A DNA stretch of 64,000 bases from Laspinema sp. D2d. Its GTDB lineage: Bacteria; Cyanobacteriota; Cyanobacteriia; Cyanobacteriales; Laspinemataceae. The stretch lies in contig NZ_JAMXFC010000011.1 in assembly GCF_025370755.1 (NCBI RefSeq), forward strand, positions 97,451 through 161,450, given 5' to 3'. The translations under genes were made by a program, and so were the position numbers. Below the pieces are notes generated by a model, which did not search any database, was not told where the DNA came from, and was given only the letters and a program-made list of their open reading frames with translations. Below are positions 43,507 through 53,700 of this stretch, one piece after another (the stretch's first letter is position 1; every line of letters begins with the position of its first letter).

Positions 43507-43803
43507 TTATTGAGGGGGATATTTTTTAGAAGTCATCAATAAGGGGAGAGGTTGACGAGAAGAAGCCGGGGGGAGATAATGTTCCGGCACTCGTTCGAGA
43601 TCTAAAGGCTGACTGCGGTGAAGTTGCCACCATCGTAAAGCTAAAGCCCCGGTCACCAGGACAAGGCCAAAACTAAATAGAGAAACGCTGTGATCAATTC
43701 CGCCGAGGGCTGCATCGACAGCCCCGACAATCACGATAAAGCTAGTAATAGGTTCTTGACGGTAGGCCGACTTTAGAAATCTAATCAATCCAGGATTCAT
43801 CAT
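43507..43803 (-). CDS. small membrane protein, hypothetical
   Basis: A 98-residue protein with two hydrophobic segments (SFIVIVGAVDAALGG at about 20-35, then VSLFSFGLVLVTGALALRWW at about 40-60) and a Pro-rich tail. No family recognised. It is directly upstream of the MerR gene on the same strand, so a link to metal homeostasis is possible but not shown. The start is ATG at 43803, or 43800 as the second Met. Confidence 0.6.
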   Translation of the reverse strand: MMNPGLIRFLKSAYRQEPITSFIVIVGAVDAALGGIDHSVSLFSFGLVLVTGALALRWWQLHRSQPLDLERVPEHYLPPASSRQPLPLLMTSKKYPPQ

Positions 43804-44152
43804 AGTTAGTGTTTTTTTCTTGCGGGTAATTTTTCTCTATGGTTAAGATTTAAAGTTGACCCCCGAGGTTAGGGCGAGGGCAATGCCCATTTCCCTTTTC
43901 ATTGTAACGTTTCGACGCCTTGATTGTACTCTACCGTTTGGGGGTTTTAACTCAAAAGGGCGATCGCCTCGAAAGGCAATCCGGAGAACGCCAAGTCTAA
44001 TGGGGTCAACCTATAGATGGTTTCTGCCCCTGGCGATCGGATTCCGGAGTTCTTTCAATTCCCTCGTGAGGGTTTAAACCCTACCAGATTCCCCAGGTAC
44101 AAGTCCAGAGGGTCGGATAGGGATAGCCTACCCGACCCTTGTAGGAAATGAC
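43804..44152. other. spacer between the Hlip gene and the 98-aa gene
   Basis: A 349-bp region containing the Hlip terminator hairpin at 44109-44139. No other gene was recognised. Confidence 0.5.
44109..44139 (-). terminator. strong hairpin after the Hlip gene
   Basis: AGGGTCGGATAGG pairs with CCTACCCGACCCT (12 of 13 bases) around five bases. It stands 14 bases beyond the Hlip stop. There is no long T-tract, so it may stabilise the mRNA 3' end rather than terminate. Confidence 0.6.
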
Positions 44153-44332
44153 CTAGTTCAGGCCCAACCAGGACAGCAGTCCTTGTCCCGTGAGGTATTC
44201 AATCAGCAGCGTCAGGGCAAAACCAATCATTGCCGCCCGACCATTCAAGCGTTCAGCATACTTATTGAAGCCAAATTTTGGTTCTTCCAGCTTCGGGGTA
44301 ACAGTAGGTCCGGTAGGTTGGGGTTCTGTCAT
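44153..44332 (-). CDS. high-light-inducible protein (one-helix Hlip)
   Basis: A 59-residue single-helix chlorophyll-binding protein: MTEPQPTGPTVTPKLEEPKF, then GFNKYAERLNGRAAMIGFAL, then TLLIEYLTGQGLLSWLGLN. The ERLNGRAAMIGF motif with Glu and Arg/Asn is the chlorophyll-binding signature of the Hlip/LHC family. Such proteins bind chlorophyll and carotenoid in thylakoids, quench excess energy and assist photosystem II assembly; most are light- or stress-induced. It is divergent from ald. Confidence 0.93.
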   Translation of the reverse strand: MTEPQPTGPTVTPKLEEPKFGFNKYAERLNGRAAMIGFALTLLIEYLTGQGLLSWLGLN

Positions 44333-44465
44333 GGTGAGTCGGTTAATTTACAATTCTTAACGTTTTATCATCTTCTATTGTAGGGAGACCGACTCATTCG
44401 TCAACAACAATCCTTCTAAAATTTCCTAAATTAAGGTATCACAACAGAAGCAAAAGAGGTGATTC

Positions 44466-45554
44466 ATGGAAATCGGCGTCCCAAAAGAAACAAAAGATCG
44501 GGAATATCGGGTGGGGTTGAGTCCGAGTAGCGTTCGAGTCCTTACGGAACATGGACATTCCGTGTTTATCGAAACTCATGCCGGGGTGGGTTCGGGATTC
44601 AGTGATCAAGAGTATGTGCACAGTGGAGGGAAAATTATCCCCACGGCGAAAGAGGCATGGAGTCGGGACTTGGTGGTGAAGGTGAAAGAACCTTTACCGG
44701 GGGAATATGGATATTTACATAAAAAGCAACTGTTGTTTACCTACCTCCATTTAGCTGCCGATCGCCAATTAACTGAGACTCTGATCGAATCGGGCGTCTG
44801 TGCGATCGCCTATGAAACCGTGGAACTCCCAGATAAAAGACTTCCCCTACTCACCCCTATGAGCATTATCGCCGGTCGTCTCTCGGTGCAATTTGGATCG
44901 AGATACCTCGAACGACAACAAGGAGGACGGGGAGTGTTGTTGGGAGGTGTTCCGGGGGTCAAACCGGGTCATGTGGTGATTTTAGGCGGCGGTATCGTCG
45001 GTACAGAAGCGGCAAGGATGGCGATCGGCATGGGGGCCCGAGTGCAAATTTTAGATATCAACGTCGATCGCCTCGCCTATTTGGAAACCTTATTTGGGTC
45101 CCGTGTGGAATTGCTGTATAGTGAGTCCTTACAAATCGAGGCAGCCGTTCCCGATGCCGATTTACTCATTGGTGCAGTCCTCGTTCCCGGGCGTCGTGCT
45201 CCCATTTTAGTCCCGCGTCAGTTAGTGGAAACCATGCGCCCCGGGTCAGTGATTATTGATGTTGCAGTGGATCAAGGCGGTTGTGTGGAAACATTGCGCC
45301 CCACTTCCCATACAAATCCTACTTATATTGAAGCCGGAGTCGTACATTATGGCGTACCTAATATGCCCGGTGCTGTCCCTTGGACTGCAACCCAAGCCCT
45401 TAATAATAGTACCTTACCTTATGTGGTGAAATTAGCCAATCATGGGATTAAAGCTTTAGAACTGGATGAAGCTTTAGCCAAGGGATTGAATGTGAAAAAC
45501 CATCAACTGCTCCATCCTGATGTTCAGCATGGTTTCCCTGATTTAGTCCCGTAG
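44466..45554 (+). CDS. ald: alanine dehydrogenase
   Basis: A 362-residue NAD-dependent alanine dehydrogenase interconverting L-alanine with pyruvate and ammonia. The N-terminal MEIGVPKETKDREYRVGLSP and GVGSGFSD are diagnostic, the NAD fold begins at VILGGGIVGTEAARMA near residue 173, and MPGAVPWTATQALNN near 300 is also conserved. Length is normal. AGAGGTG lies about six bases before the ATG. A stem-loop follows the stop at 45566-45596. It links alanine to carbon and nitrogen metabolism. Confidence 0.95.
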   Translation: MEIGVPKETKDREYRVGLSPSSVRVLTEHGHSVFIETHAGVGSGFSDQEYVHSGGKIIPTAKEAWSRDLVVKVKEPLPGEYGYLHKKQLLFTYLHLAADRQLTETLIESGVCAIAYETVELPDKRLPLLTPMSIIAGRLSVQFGSRYLERQQGGRGVLLGGVPGVKPGHVVILGGGIVGTEAARMAIGMGARVQILDINVDRLAYLETLFGSRVELLYSESLQIEAAVPDADLLIGAVLVPGRRAPILVPRQLVETMRPGSVIIDVAVDQGGCVETLRPTSHTNPTYIEAGVVHYGVPNMPGAVPWTATQALNNSTLPYVVKLANHGIKALELDEALAKGLNVKNHQLLHPDVQHGFPDLVP

Positions 45555-45565
45555 AACTTAGAAAA

Positions 45566-45596
45566 AGCTAGAGGATTTTGAACGAGTCCTCTAGCT
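45566..45596 (+). terminator. hairpin after ald
   Basis: AGCTAGAGGA and TCCTCTAGCT form a perfect 10-bp stem around 11 bases, 12 bases after the ald stop. There is no T-tract on the plus strand (GGGAGTTT follows), so it could be Rho-linked or a 3' stabiliser. Confidence 0.5.
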
Positions 45597-45630
45597 GGGA
45601 GTTTGAACCCGTTTAAATTCGGTAAAAACA

Positions 45631-46224
45631 ATGAAAATTTTTATAGAAACTGACCGTTTAATTTTGCGTTATTTTAACACAACCGATGTTCCAAACCTTT
45701 TAAAATTAGACAGTGACCCAGCGGTAATGCGCTACATCAATGGCGGAATTCCTAGCAACTTAGCCGATGTTGAAACAGGGTTATCTCGAATGTTAGACTA
45801 TTATGAACATTACCAAAATTTGGGTTTTTGGGCCACTCATGAAAAAGTGAGTGGAGAGTTTCTTGGCTGGTTTCATTTTTATCCTGCCATGATGAATCCC
45901 TTTGGAGTAGCCGCGAATCTAGTCCGAGAAGGAGAGATTACTTTAGGATATCGATTGTCCCAGTCCAGTTGGGGGAAGGGATATGGTACAGAAGGAGCGC
46001 GATCGCTCCTCCATAAAGGGTTTAATGAAGGGGGGGTCGAGAGAATCATTGCTTGGGCATTACAAGCCAATACAGCCTCGATTCGCGTCATGGAAAAAGT
46101 CGGGTTACAATTTGAATGTGATTATCACTTAAAGCCTGATGAATTACCAGCCTTAAAAAAAACTGAGGAACGACTGATTCTCAAGTATGGCTGTGATAAC
46201 CCTAACTTGTTATCCAGAAAATAA
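45631..46224 (+). CDS. GNAT-family N-acetyltransferase (RimJ/RimL-like)
   Basis: A 197-residue acetyltransferase. The N-terminal FIETDRLILRYFNTTDVPNLL and the acetyl-CoA-binding stretch LGYRLSQSSWGKGYGTEGARSLL near residue 107 (core G-K-G-Y-G) mark the RimJ/RimL/aminoglycoside-type branch of GNAT. ASIRVMEKVGLQ near 150 is the usual motif B. The substrate is unknown. It follows ald after a hairpin, so probably an independent transcript. Confidence 0.85.
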   Translation: MKIFIETDRLILRYFNTTDVPNLLKLDSDPAVMRYINGGIPSNLADVETGLSRMLDYYEHYQNLGFWATHEKVSGEFLGWFHFYPAMMNPFGVAANLVREGEITLGYRLSQSSWGKGYGTEGARSLLHKGFNEGGVERIIAWALQANTASIRVMEKVGLQFECDYHLKPDELPALKKTEERLILKYGCDNPNLLSRK

Positions 46225-46296
46225 TCCAAATTTAGCTCAGTTTATTCGGTAAGTCGTTAAGTTTTGAAAATTTACCCTTGAACTTCCTGGAGAACT

Positions 46297-47484
46297 ATGA
46301 AATCATATCAACCCAGTAATAAAGTTTCCTTTTCGGGGTTTAAGTGGCTCATTTGCGCCTCTTTATTAGGAGGAATAACGATTGGAGGTATCTCTTTTTT
46401 GCTGTCGCAGTTTGTCTATATATTTTTCATATTTCCTATGGGAATGGGAAGTTTAGGGGGTAATTGTCTAACTTATGCTATTCAAAAAGGCAAGGTTAGA
46501 AATCCGCTCCTGTCCAGTCTATTGGCGGGGGTGAGCGGCCTATTGATTTATGGCTCTTTATTCGTAGGAAATTATTGGCTATTCCAGCAAAGATTTCCCC
46601 AGTTTTTGTCTCCTTTAGAACAAGAAACTTTAAAAAAATCTGGGGAAAGCATTGATGAATATTTGCAAGAAAAAACCGGAAAGCCAGGGTTTTTAGGTTA
46701 TGTTAAATATAGCGCTCAAGAAGCCGTGGTCATTCGAGAGATGCTCAATGGTGATTTTGCTATTAACGAAACCTTAACTTGGCTTTATTGGCTGCTGGAG
46801 TTAAGTATTATTGAGGGATTTATTATAACTCTCTCTTATTCTGCCGCCAAAGAACCTTTCTGCGAACCTTGCGAAGCCTGGTATAATCAACCCAAGCGAT
46901 TGGGGAATGTTAAAAGTCAATTTTCTCAGGATTTTTTGGAATTAATTCAGGATGAGAACTATTTCCAAGCAGCAGAACTGATAAAGGCGAACTCTCCCCC
47001 GTACAGTCCCAGTGTTGAAGTAGAACTTCAGCGTTGTCCCTGTTGTAAAACCAGCGATGTTATCCTCAAATTAAGCCGAGTGAAGTTAGAGTCTCAGGGG
47101 GGATTAACCTTAAAACCTATTCAAGTCGGCCTCATAACTCAGCAGCAAGCCCAACAGTTTATAGAATGGGTTCATCCTCAATCTTTGGAACAACCCGAAA
47201 ATTGGGTATCCCTGTTATCGACAGACCGAATTACTATCAAGAACAGTGATCAGTTTTTACCCCACGGATTGCAAACAAGGCAAATTAAAGAAATAGTCCA
47301 ACAACTTGCAAAGTTTTGGGCTATTAAAACTGCCTATTTTATCCAAAAACAAGTGCAAACTTTACCCGAAAAGCCCTTGTATATTTTAGGCGTAGTTCGT
47401 CGCCGTCCGTTAGGGTATGAACCCGAAATAGCGGATATCAAGCTAGTCCATCAACTCTATGATGAGATTGAATTGCCGGAATAA
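46297..47484 (+). CDS. cysteine-rich membrane protein, hypothetical
   Basis: A 395-residue protein with three hydrophobic segments near the N-terminus (about 15-50, 72-95 and 160-180) and a soluble C-terminal half. After the third segment comes FCEPCEAWY (C189-x-x-C192), and later RCPCCK (C247, C249, C250), which together could bind a metal like a zinc ribbon. The rest (IEWVHPQSLEQPENWVSLL and similar) matches nothing I know. It stands beside the GNAT gene on the same strand but is separated by 72 bases. Function unknown. Confidence 0.6.
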   Translation: MKSYQPSNKVSFSGFKWLICASLLGGITIGGISFLLSQFVYIFFIFPMGMGSLGGNCLTYAIQKGKVRNPLLSSLLAGVSGLLIYGSLFVGNYWLFQQRFPQFLSPLEQETLKKSGESIDEYLQEKTGKPGFLGYVKYSAQEAVVIREMLNGDFAINETLTWLYWLLELSIIEGFIITLSYSAAKEPFCEPCEAWYNQPKRLGNVKSQFSQDFLELIQDENYFQAAELIKANSPPYSPSVEVELQRCPCCKTSDVILKLSRVKLESQGGLTLKPIQVGLITQQQAQQFIEWVHPQSLEQPENWVSLLSTDRITIKNSDQFLPHGLQTRQIKEIVQQLAKFWAIKTAYFIQKQVQTLPEKPLYILGVVRRRPLGYEPEIADIKLVHQLYDEIELPE

Positions 47485-47493
47485 ACCCTAATT

Positions 47494-47568
47494 ATGGCTC
47501 TAAATAAAGATAAACTACTGGAAAAAAAGATGCAGCAAATACCTGAGTCTAACATTTACATATCTTAG
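47494..47568 (+). CDS. 24-codon ORF, possible gene remnant
   Basis: ATG reads MALNKDKLLEKKMQQIPESN then IYIS and stop, ten bases after the previous stop. The N-terminal helix-like pattern looks like the start of a protein, so it may be a truncated gene or a small peptide gene. No ribosome binding site and no recognised family. Confidence 0.2.
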   Translation: MALNKDKLLEKKMQQIPESNIYIS

Positions 47569-47615
47569 AGATTTAGCCCCGATTCGAGCCTAATAAATTG
47601 AAAAAAAGAGAATCG

Positions 47616-49550
47616 TCACTCCCGATTTCCTTTGGAGGGATTTCGGAGGGGAAGGGTAATTTCAAAAGTCGTGCTAACACCGCGTTCTGAACGGCAATTG
47701 AGATTGCCGTAATGCTTTTGGACAATCGTTTCATAACTGATATAAAGCCCTAAGCCGGTCCCTTGCCCTACAGGTTTTGTAGTAAAAAAGGGATCAAAAA
47801 TTTTCCCTTGAACCTCTGGATCAATCCCGCACCCATTATCAGTAATAGTAATCTGAATTTGCTCCCCTTCTAATTCTTGGGTTTGAATATGAATCTTTCC
47901 CGAATTAGCGGGGGCATGGGCTTCGATCGCATCAATAGCATTGGTAAGAAGATTCATAAAGACTTGATTGATTTCCCCCGCCCAACATTCAACCGGCGGA
48001 AGTTTACTGTAGTCTTTAATCACTTCAATTTGGGGAGGGAGAGACTCAGAAATCTGAATTCTATGTTGTAGAATCACCAAGCTACTTTCCAATCCCTCGT
48101 GAATATCAACGGCTTTCAACTGAGCTTCATCCAACCGGGAAAAATTCCGGAGACTCAAGACAATCCGCTGGATGCGATCGGCCCCTGATTTCATAGAATT
48201 CAGGAGTTTAAACAAATCTTTTTTAACAAAGGGCAAATCAATCTGCGCTTCCATTGCCACAATCTCTGAGTCTGGTTCTGGATTTTTTTCCTGATACAGG
48301 GACAACAGATCTAAGATATCTCTGAAGTAATCTGTAGCGGGTGAAAGATTGCTATAAATAAAACTCACCGGATTATTAATTTCATGGGCAATGCCTGCGA
48401 CTAACTGACCCAAACTACTCATTTTTTCATTATGAATCAATTGCCCTTGGGTTTGCTTAACTTGCCGTAGGGCAGTAGCGAGAGATTCGGCTTTTTCTTT
48501 TAAATGAATTTCTTGTTTTGTCAGTTGTTCATTGGCGTTTGAGAGTTGCTGGGTTCGTTCGATGACCCGAAATTCTAGTTCAGCTTTGGCTTGTTTTAAG
48601 GCATCTAAAGCATGACGGCGTTCCTGGAGGACGGCAATTAAAACTAGGGTGGTAACTGAAATGACCGCAATAAAAGATTCTAAGAAGAGGAGAGAGGCAT
48701 TGAGATTGTCTCGAACAAAGGAACTACGATTGAGAATAGTTCCAGCGATCGCCATTAATCCAGTCAAGGCGATCGCTAAGGTAGTCCAGCGTTCCGAAAA
48801 CCGAAAAGCAGCCCAACCCAATAAGGGAATCATTAGATATTCTACAGGATATCCATACCAAAATGCTAAACTAACCACTCCATTAAAGAGTAAAAACCAA
48901 CTCCAACTTTCCAGACGGAGAACCCGCAATTCTTGGGCCAAAATTTTTGCCAAATTAAATATAATTCCAGTCTGATTTTTCGGTTGCCAAATTGGGCTTA
49001 AAAAGTGATACCAAGTTAATAAAACTGGAGTAAAAATTAGGACACCGGCCAGATTGGATACCCACCAAGTTAACCAAGACTGTCCAAAATTTGACCAATC
49101 TATCCATTGCGCCACACAAAGGGCTAAAATGCCCACAGTAGCACTAATCATTTGAGCGGCGATCGCCCCACAACTGACAAAAATAAATACCTCATTCGCC
49201 CGATGAAACGGATACCAGGTATGAGTCAAATGGCGAATCAAAGCGGCCCCAAATATAGGAGTTAGGGTATTTCCCACCGCAGTAACTGCCGCAATTGCCA
49301 GACTAATCGGGGTAGGATTGATGAATACTGAAATAGCAAAAGAACCCAAAGCAATACCGGGCCAAATCTGGTTTCCCCAGATTAAAACTGCCCCCAACCC
49401 CACCCCTGCAGGAATCCAAACCGCTGTAACATCACCGGGGAGGACAGCTAACTTGAGTCCAAGAATGCCCAAAACACAGTAAAAAAGGGCGACCGGAGCA
49501 ATTAATAGGACATTTTGTCGGAACTGAAGTGGGTTTAATCGTCTCTTCAT
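47616..49550 (-). CDS. MASE1-type membrane sensor histidine kinase
   Basis: A 644-residue kinase from the ATG at 49550, which has GGAG six bases upstream; the frame continues ten codons to 49580, but that start lacks an RBS. Residues about 1-310 hold eight to ten membrane helices in the MASE1 pattern (LPGDVTAVWIPAGVGLGAVLIWG, then LTHTWYPFHRANEVFIFV). A coiled coil leads to the HisKA domain with GIAHEINNP (His near 387) and a HATPase with DNGCGIDPEVQGKIFDPFFTTKP and GTGLGLYI. The transmitter is clearly paralogous to those at 17412 and 50786. The partner response regulator is not nearby. Confidence 0.88.
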   Translation of the reverse strand: MKRRLNPLQFRQNVLLIAPVALFYCVLGILGLKLAVLPGDVTAVWIPAGVGLGAVLIWGNQIWPGIALGSFAISVFINPTPISLAIAAVTAVGNTLTPIFGAALIRHLTHTWYPFHRANEVFIFVSCGAIAAQMISATVGILALCVAQWIDWSNFGQSWLTWWVSNLAGVLIFTPVLLTWYHFLSPIWQPKNQTGIIFNLAKILAQELRVLRLESWSWFLLFNGVVSLAFWYGYPVEYLMIPLLGWAAFRFSERWTTLAIALTGLMAIAGTILNRSSFVRDNLNASLLFLESFIAVISVTTLVLIAVLQERRHALDALKQAKAELEFRVIERTQQLSNANEQLTKQEIHLKEKAESLATALRQVKQTQGQLIHNEKMSSLGQLVAGIAHEINNPVSFIYSNLSPATDYFRDILDLLSLYQEKNPEPDSEIVAMEAQIDLPFVKKDLFKLLNSMKSGADRIQRIVLSLRNFSRLDEAQLKAVDIHEGLESSLVILQHRIQISESLPPQIEVIKDYSKLPPVECWAGEINQVFMNLLTNAIDAIEAHAPANSGKIHIQTQELEGEQIQITITDNGCGIDPEVQGKIFDPFFTTKPVGQGTGLGLYISYETIVQKHYGNLNCRSERGVSTTFEITLPLRNPSKGNRE

Positions 49551-50785
49551 CTGACACTCCGTAAGGGATATTATCCTCAAAAAATCATTATTAAACGCCT
49601 ATTTTTGCAGTCATTTTTGACGTGGAAAATTCAGAATTTGTATAAATTTTTCCTTAATTTTCTCCTCTAGCTAATGAACGCAAACCAATTTCCAGTGATT
49701 GTCTTATGAATATCTGTGGTCCCTGACCTTACTAGAACTCCCCCATTCCTGTTTGATGGGGCTTTTAATTTCCTGTTACAGGTATTGTTCTGGCATTAGA
49801 CAATTAGGGTTTGAAAGAGCTATCATATTTAAGGTTCCTCACAATCACGTGGTTGTAAAGGTGGATTAGGAACGAGGGACGCTAACTGATAATAGTCCAA
49901 TCCGCCGCCAACTTGCTATCTAGGTTTATCATAACAGGGGATTGGCGGTAATCAAACTGGGGATTTATCAAACTGATCCATCCTGTTTCTGAGGAAATAA
50001 GTGAGGGTAAATCCTAGGGTTGCTTCTCTCGGTGGAATGATCTCAAAATATTCAGGATTGGCCCTAGCGTTTTGGGACTACCCTGGTGATTAGAAACTCT
50101 AGGGTTTTATAGAGGACCAGATTCAGCAATCTGCTATCAGACTCAGTTTTTTGCTATCCATAGTACATCTGTCTTGAAAACATCCGATGGAATAAAATTC
50201 AAAAGGGGAACAGTTTCCTGGCGAAAATTCTGATCTAAACCCATTGGGTGCGATCGCCTCATTACTCTTCCGCTGAAAATGTTAAGTTTTGGTAATTTTA
50301 AACCCAGTTAAGTTCAGTTAGCCTCTCTGGGCTTGTATTATTGAAGGTAGGCCACTTGGGAAACTCCAAAAAATAAAATATTCTAGGAGAGATCCCGCCA
50401 ATCCTCTGAGTATCGGTGGAATAGGTGCAATTCTACCCAACCTCTCATGCACCCCTTGTTCAGAAAAATCTATGAAGTCTTGCTAGGTTTTTTACACCCA
50501 TAAACATCTAGCAAAATCCGATTTTTATTTTTTATTTATTAAGTTAAACACATAGGTTAATAAATTCCATAATAAAAATAATTACACAAGGCATTTTTCT
50601 GTATCGAGGCTGTTGAAAAGAATATCCAAAAGACAGTGTTTTGAGCAACATTTTATTTAATAAATGATAGAATCTATAAAAGAGCCTATAATAAAATAAT
50701 CTCTAAATTTTTTCTTATTATTCCCGAAATTTAACTCAAAAAGTGTAGCTTTATAAAATTCAACCAATCCATAAAAATTAAGATT
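49551..50785. other. 1.2-kb gene-free spacer
   Basis: A long AT-rich region between divergent kinase genes. No protein gene was recognised. It contains the structured element at 49834-49873 and an inverted pair TTGCTAG/CTAGCAA near 50482-50516. The giant kinase gene has no clear Shine-Dalgarno. Confidence 0.5.
49834..49873 (+). other. 40-nt nested inverted repeat, possible structured RNA
   Basis: GTTCCT and AGGAAC close the element, and inside is ACAATCACGTGGTTGT, self-complementary with G-T pairs. It lies about 280 bases upstream of the MASE1 kinase start and over 900 upstream of the giant kinase. It could be an RNA element or a protein-binding site; no known RNA family is claimed. Confidence 0.3.
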
Positions 50786-53700
50786 ATGAAGATACTTGCC
50801 AATTTGCCCGGTTATAAAATCAGTGAAACCTTATACCACGGGACTCGGACTGTAGTCTATCGAGGAATTCGGGCTAGGGATAAAAAACCTGTTGTCATTA
50901 AAATTTTACGAAATGAAAACCCTAATTTCCATGAAGTGGCTCAGTTTCGTAATCAATATATTATAGCAAAAAATCTCAACTATCCGGGTATTATTAAAAC
51001 TTTATCCCTAGAGGTATATCAAAATGGCTATGCCTTAGTGATGGAAGATTTTGGGGGAGTTTCTCTGGCTCATTATGTACAAGCGGCCACCGAAAAAATT
51101 TTAAAATCTAAATTATGGGATTTATTGGAGTTTCTAAAAATTACCATTCAAATTACAGGAATTATTCATCATTTACACCAAAATCGAGTAATTCATAAAG
51201 ATATTAAACCCGCAAACATTTTAATCAATCCAAAAACTACTGAAATTAAATTAATTGACTTCAGCATTTCTTCTCTGTTACCGAGAGAAATCCAGGAAAT
51301 TGAAAATACCAATGCGTTAGAAGGTACTTTAGCTTATCTATCACCCGAACAAACCGGCAGAATGAATCGAGGGATAGACTATCGGAGTGACTTTTATTCA
51401 TTAGGAGTGACTTGTTATGAACTCTTAACGGGACAATTACCCTTTGTTTCAGAAGATGCGATGGAGTTGGTACATTTTCATTTGGCTAAACCACCTATTC
51501 CCATCCACAAACTGAATCCAAGCATTCCGGTGGCTTTATCTAAAATTGTCCTGAAAATGATGGCAAAAAATGCCGAAGAGCGGTATCAGAGTGCATTAGG
51601 AATTAGATATGATTTAGAAACTTGTTTATCACAATTAGAACAAATTGGACAAATTCAGGACTTTGAAATCGGCCAACAAGACATCAGCGATCGCTTTTTG
51701 ATTCCGGAAAAATTATACGGGAGAGAAGCCGAAGTTACTCAACTTTTAAATGCCTTTGAGAGAGTCAGCCAGGGGGCAAGCGAAATGATGCTCGTTGCTG
51801 GATTTTCCGGCATTGGCAAAACCGCAGTGATTAATGAAGTTCATAAACCGATTGTTCGGCAACGGGGTTATTTTATCAAGGGCAAATATGACCAATTTAA
51901 CCGGAACATTCCTTTTGGGGCTTTTGTGCAAGCTTTTCAAGATTTAATCGAGCAGTTATTATCGGAATCTGATACTCAGTTACAAACCTGGAAAGCCAAA
52001 ATACTGGAAGCCCTGGGCGAAAATGGACAAGTTTTAATTGACGTAATTCCTGATTTGGAAAATATCATTGGAAAACAGCCCTCAGCCCCAGAATTAGTGG
52101 GAACGGCTGCCCAAAATCGCTTTAATCTCCTGTTTCAAAAGTTTGTGCAAGTTTTTACAACCAAAGCTCATCCGTTAGTGATATTTTTAGATGACTTACA
52201 ATGGGCAGATTCTGCTTCTATTGACTTGCTCAAAATATTGATACAAGAGACTGAATATTTATTAGTCTTGGGGGCTTATCGGGATAATGAAGTCTCTCCG
52301 ATTCATCCTTTTATATTAGCCCTTAATGAAATAATCAAAAGCGGAGCCACTCTTGATACCATCACTTTATCTGCGTTAAGCAAAAATGACCTCAATCAGT
52401 TAGTATCAGAAACGTTAAATTCTCCCTTATCTTTAACTGAATCTTTAACCGAATTAATTTATCAAAAAACCCAGGGTAACCCCTTCTTTGCGACTCAGTT
52501 CCTCAAGGCATTGCATGAAGATAAACTAATTACCTTTAACCGCCATCAGTCCCCCCTGACTTCGGACAGAATTCAAGGGGGATGGCAATGCGATCTTGCC
52601 CAAGTCAAAGCCCTGGCGATTACAGATGACGTGGTAGAATTCATGGCATTGCAATTACAAAAGTTACCCAAAGAAACGCAGGATATTCTCACATTAGCTG
52701 CTTGTATTGGAGCTGAATTTGATTTGAATACCTTAGTCATTGTCAGCGAAAAATCCCAGGGAATGACCGCAACTGCTTTATGGCAAGCGTTGCAAAAAGG
52801 GTTGGTGATTCCCACGACGAAAATTTATAAGTTCTTTACTGAACCGGAGAAGGAGGAACTTTTCAATGTTTCAGCGAATCCCACTTATCGATTTTTACAT
52901 GACCGGGTTCAACAAGCCAGCTATTCTCTCATTCCTGAATTGCAGAAAAAGCAGACCCATTATCATATTGGCAAACTCCTCCAACAAAACTTGTCCGAAA
53001 TAGAACAAGAAGAAAGGCTATTTGATATAGTCGGGCATTTGAATTTAGGTCAAGAGTTAATTACTCAAACAGGGGAACGGGAATCCTTAGCCCGAATTAA
53101 CTTAGCGGCTGCCCAAAAAGCCCGGAATTCTACGGCTTATTCAGCCGCCCAAAATTTTGTGCAAATTGGGCTAAATTTGCTGGAGTTGGACCGCTGGAAA
53201 AATCAATACAAACTCTGCCTAGATTGTTATGTAAATGCCGCAGAAATAGCCTATTTAAATGCAGATTTTGAAGGAATGGAAGTTCTAGCAAACCAGGTTT
53301 TAAACTCAGCTAAAACTGTACTAGACCAAGTAAAAATTTATAAAATTAAAATCAGTGCTAGGACAACCCAGAATCGGATGTTAGAGGCGATCGCGATCGG
53401 TCAAAAAGCCCTAAAACTATTGGGGGTAGAGTTCTCCACTGAACCCAATCCAGCCTTGATAGAAGAAGCGCTCAAAACCTTAGCCGATCAACTTCAAGAT
53501 ACCCCGATTGAGCAGTTGGTTAATCTGCCAGTGATGAAGGATCCTCAAACCATTGCTGCAATGGAACTATTAGCCTTATTATTTCCCCCAGTTTATCAAG
53601 CCAGTCCAGGGTTACAACCGCTATTATGTTCCACCCTAGTGAGTCTATCCCTACAATTTGGAAATACACAGGCATCAACCATTGGGTATGCCGGTTATGG

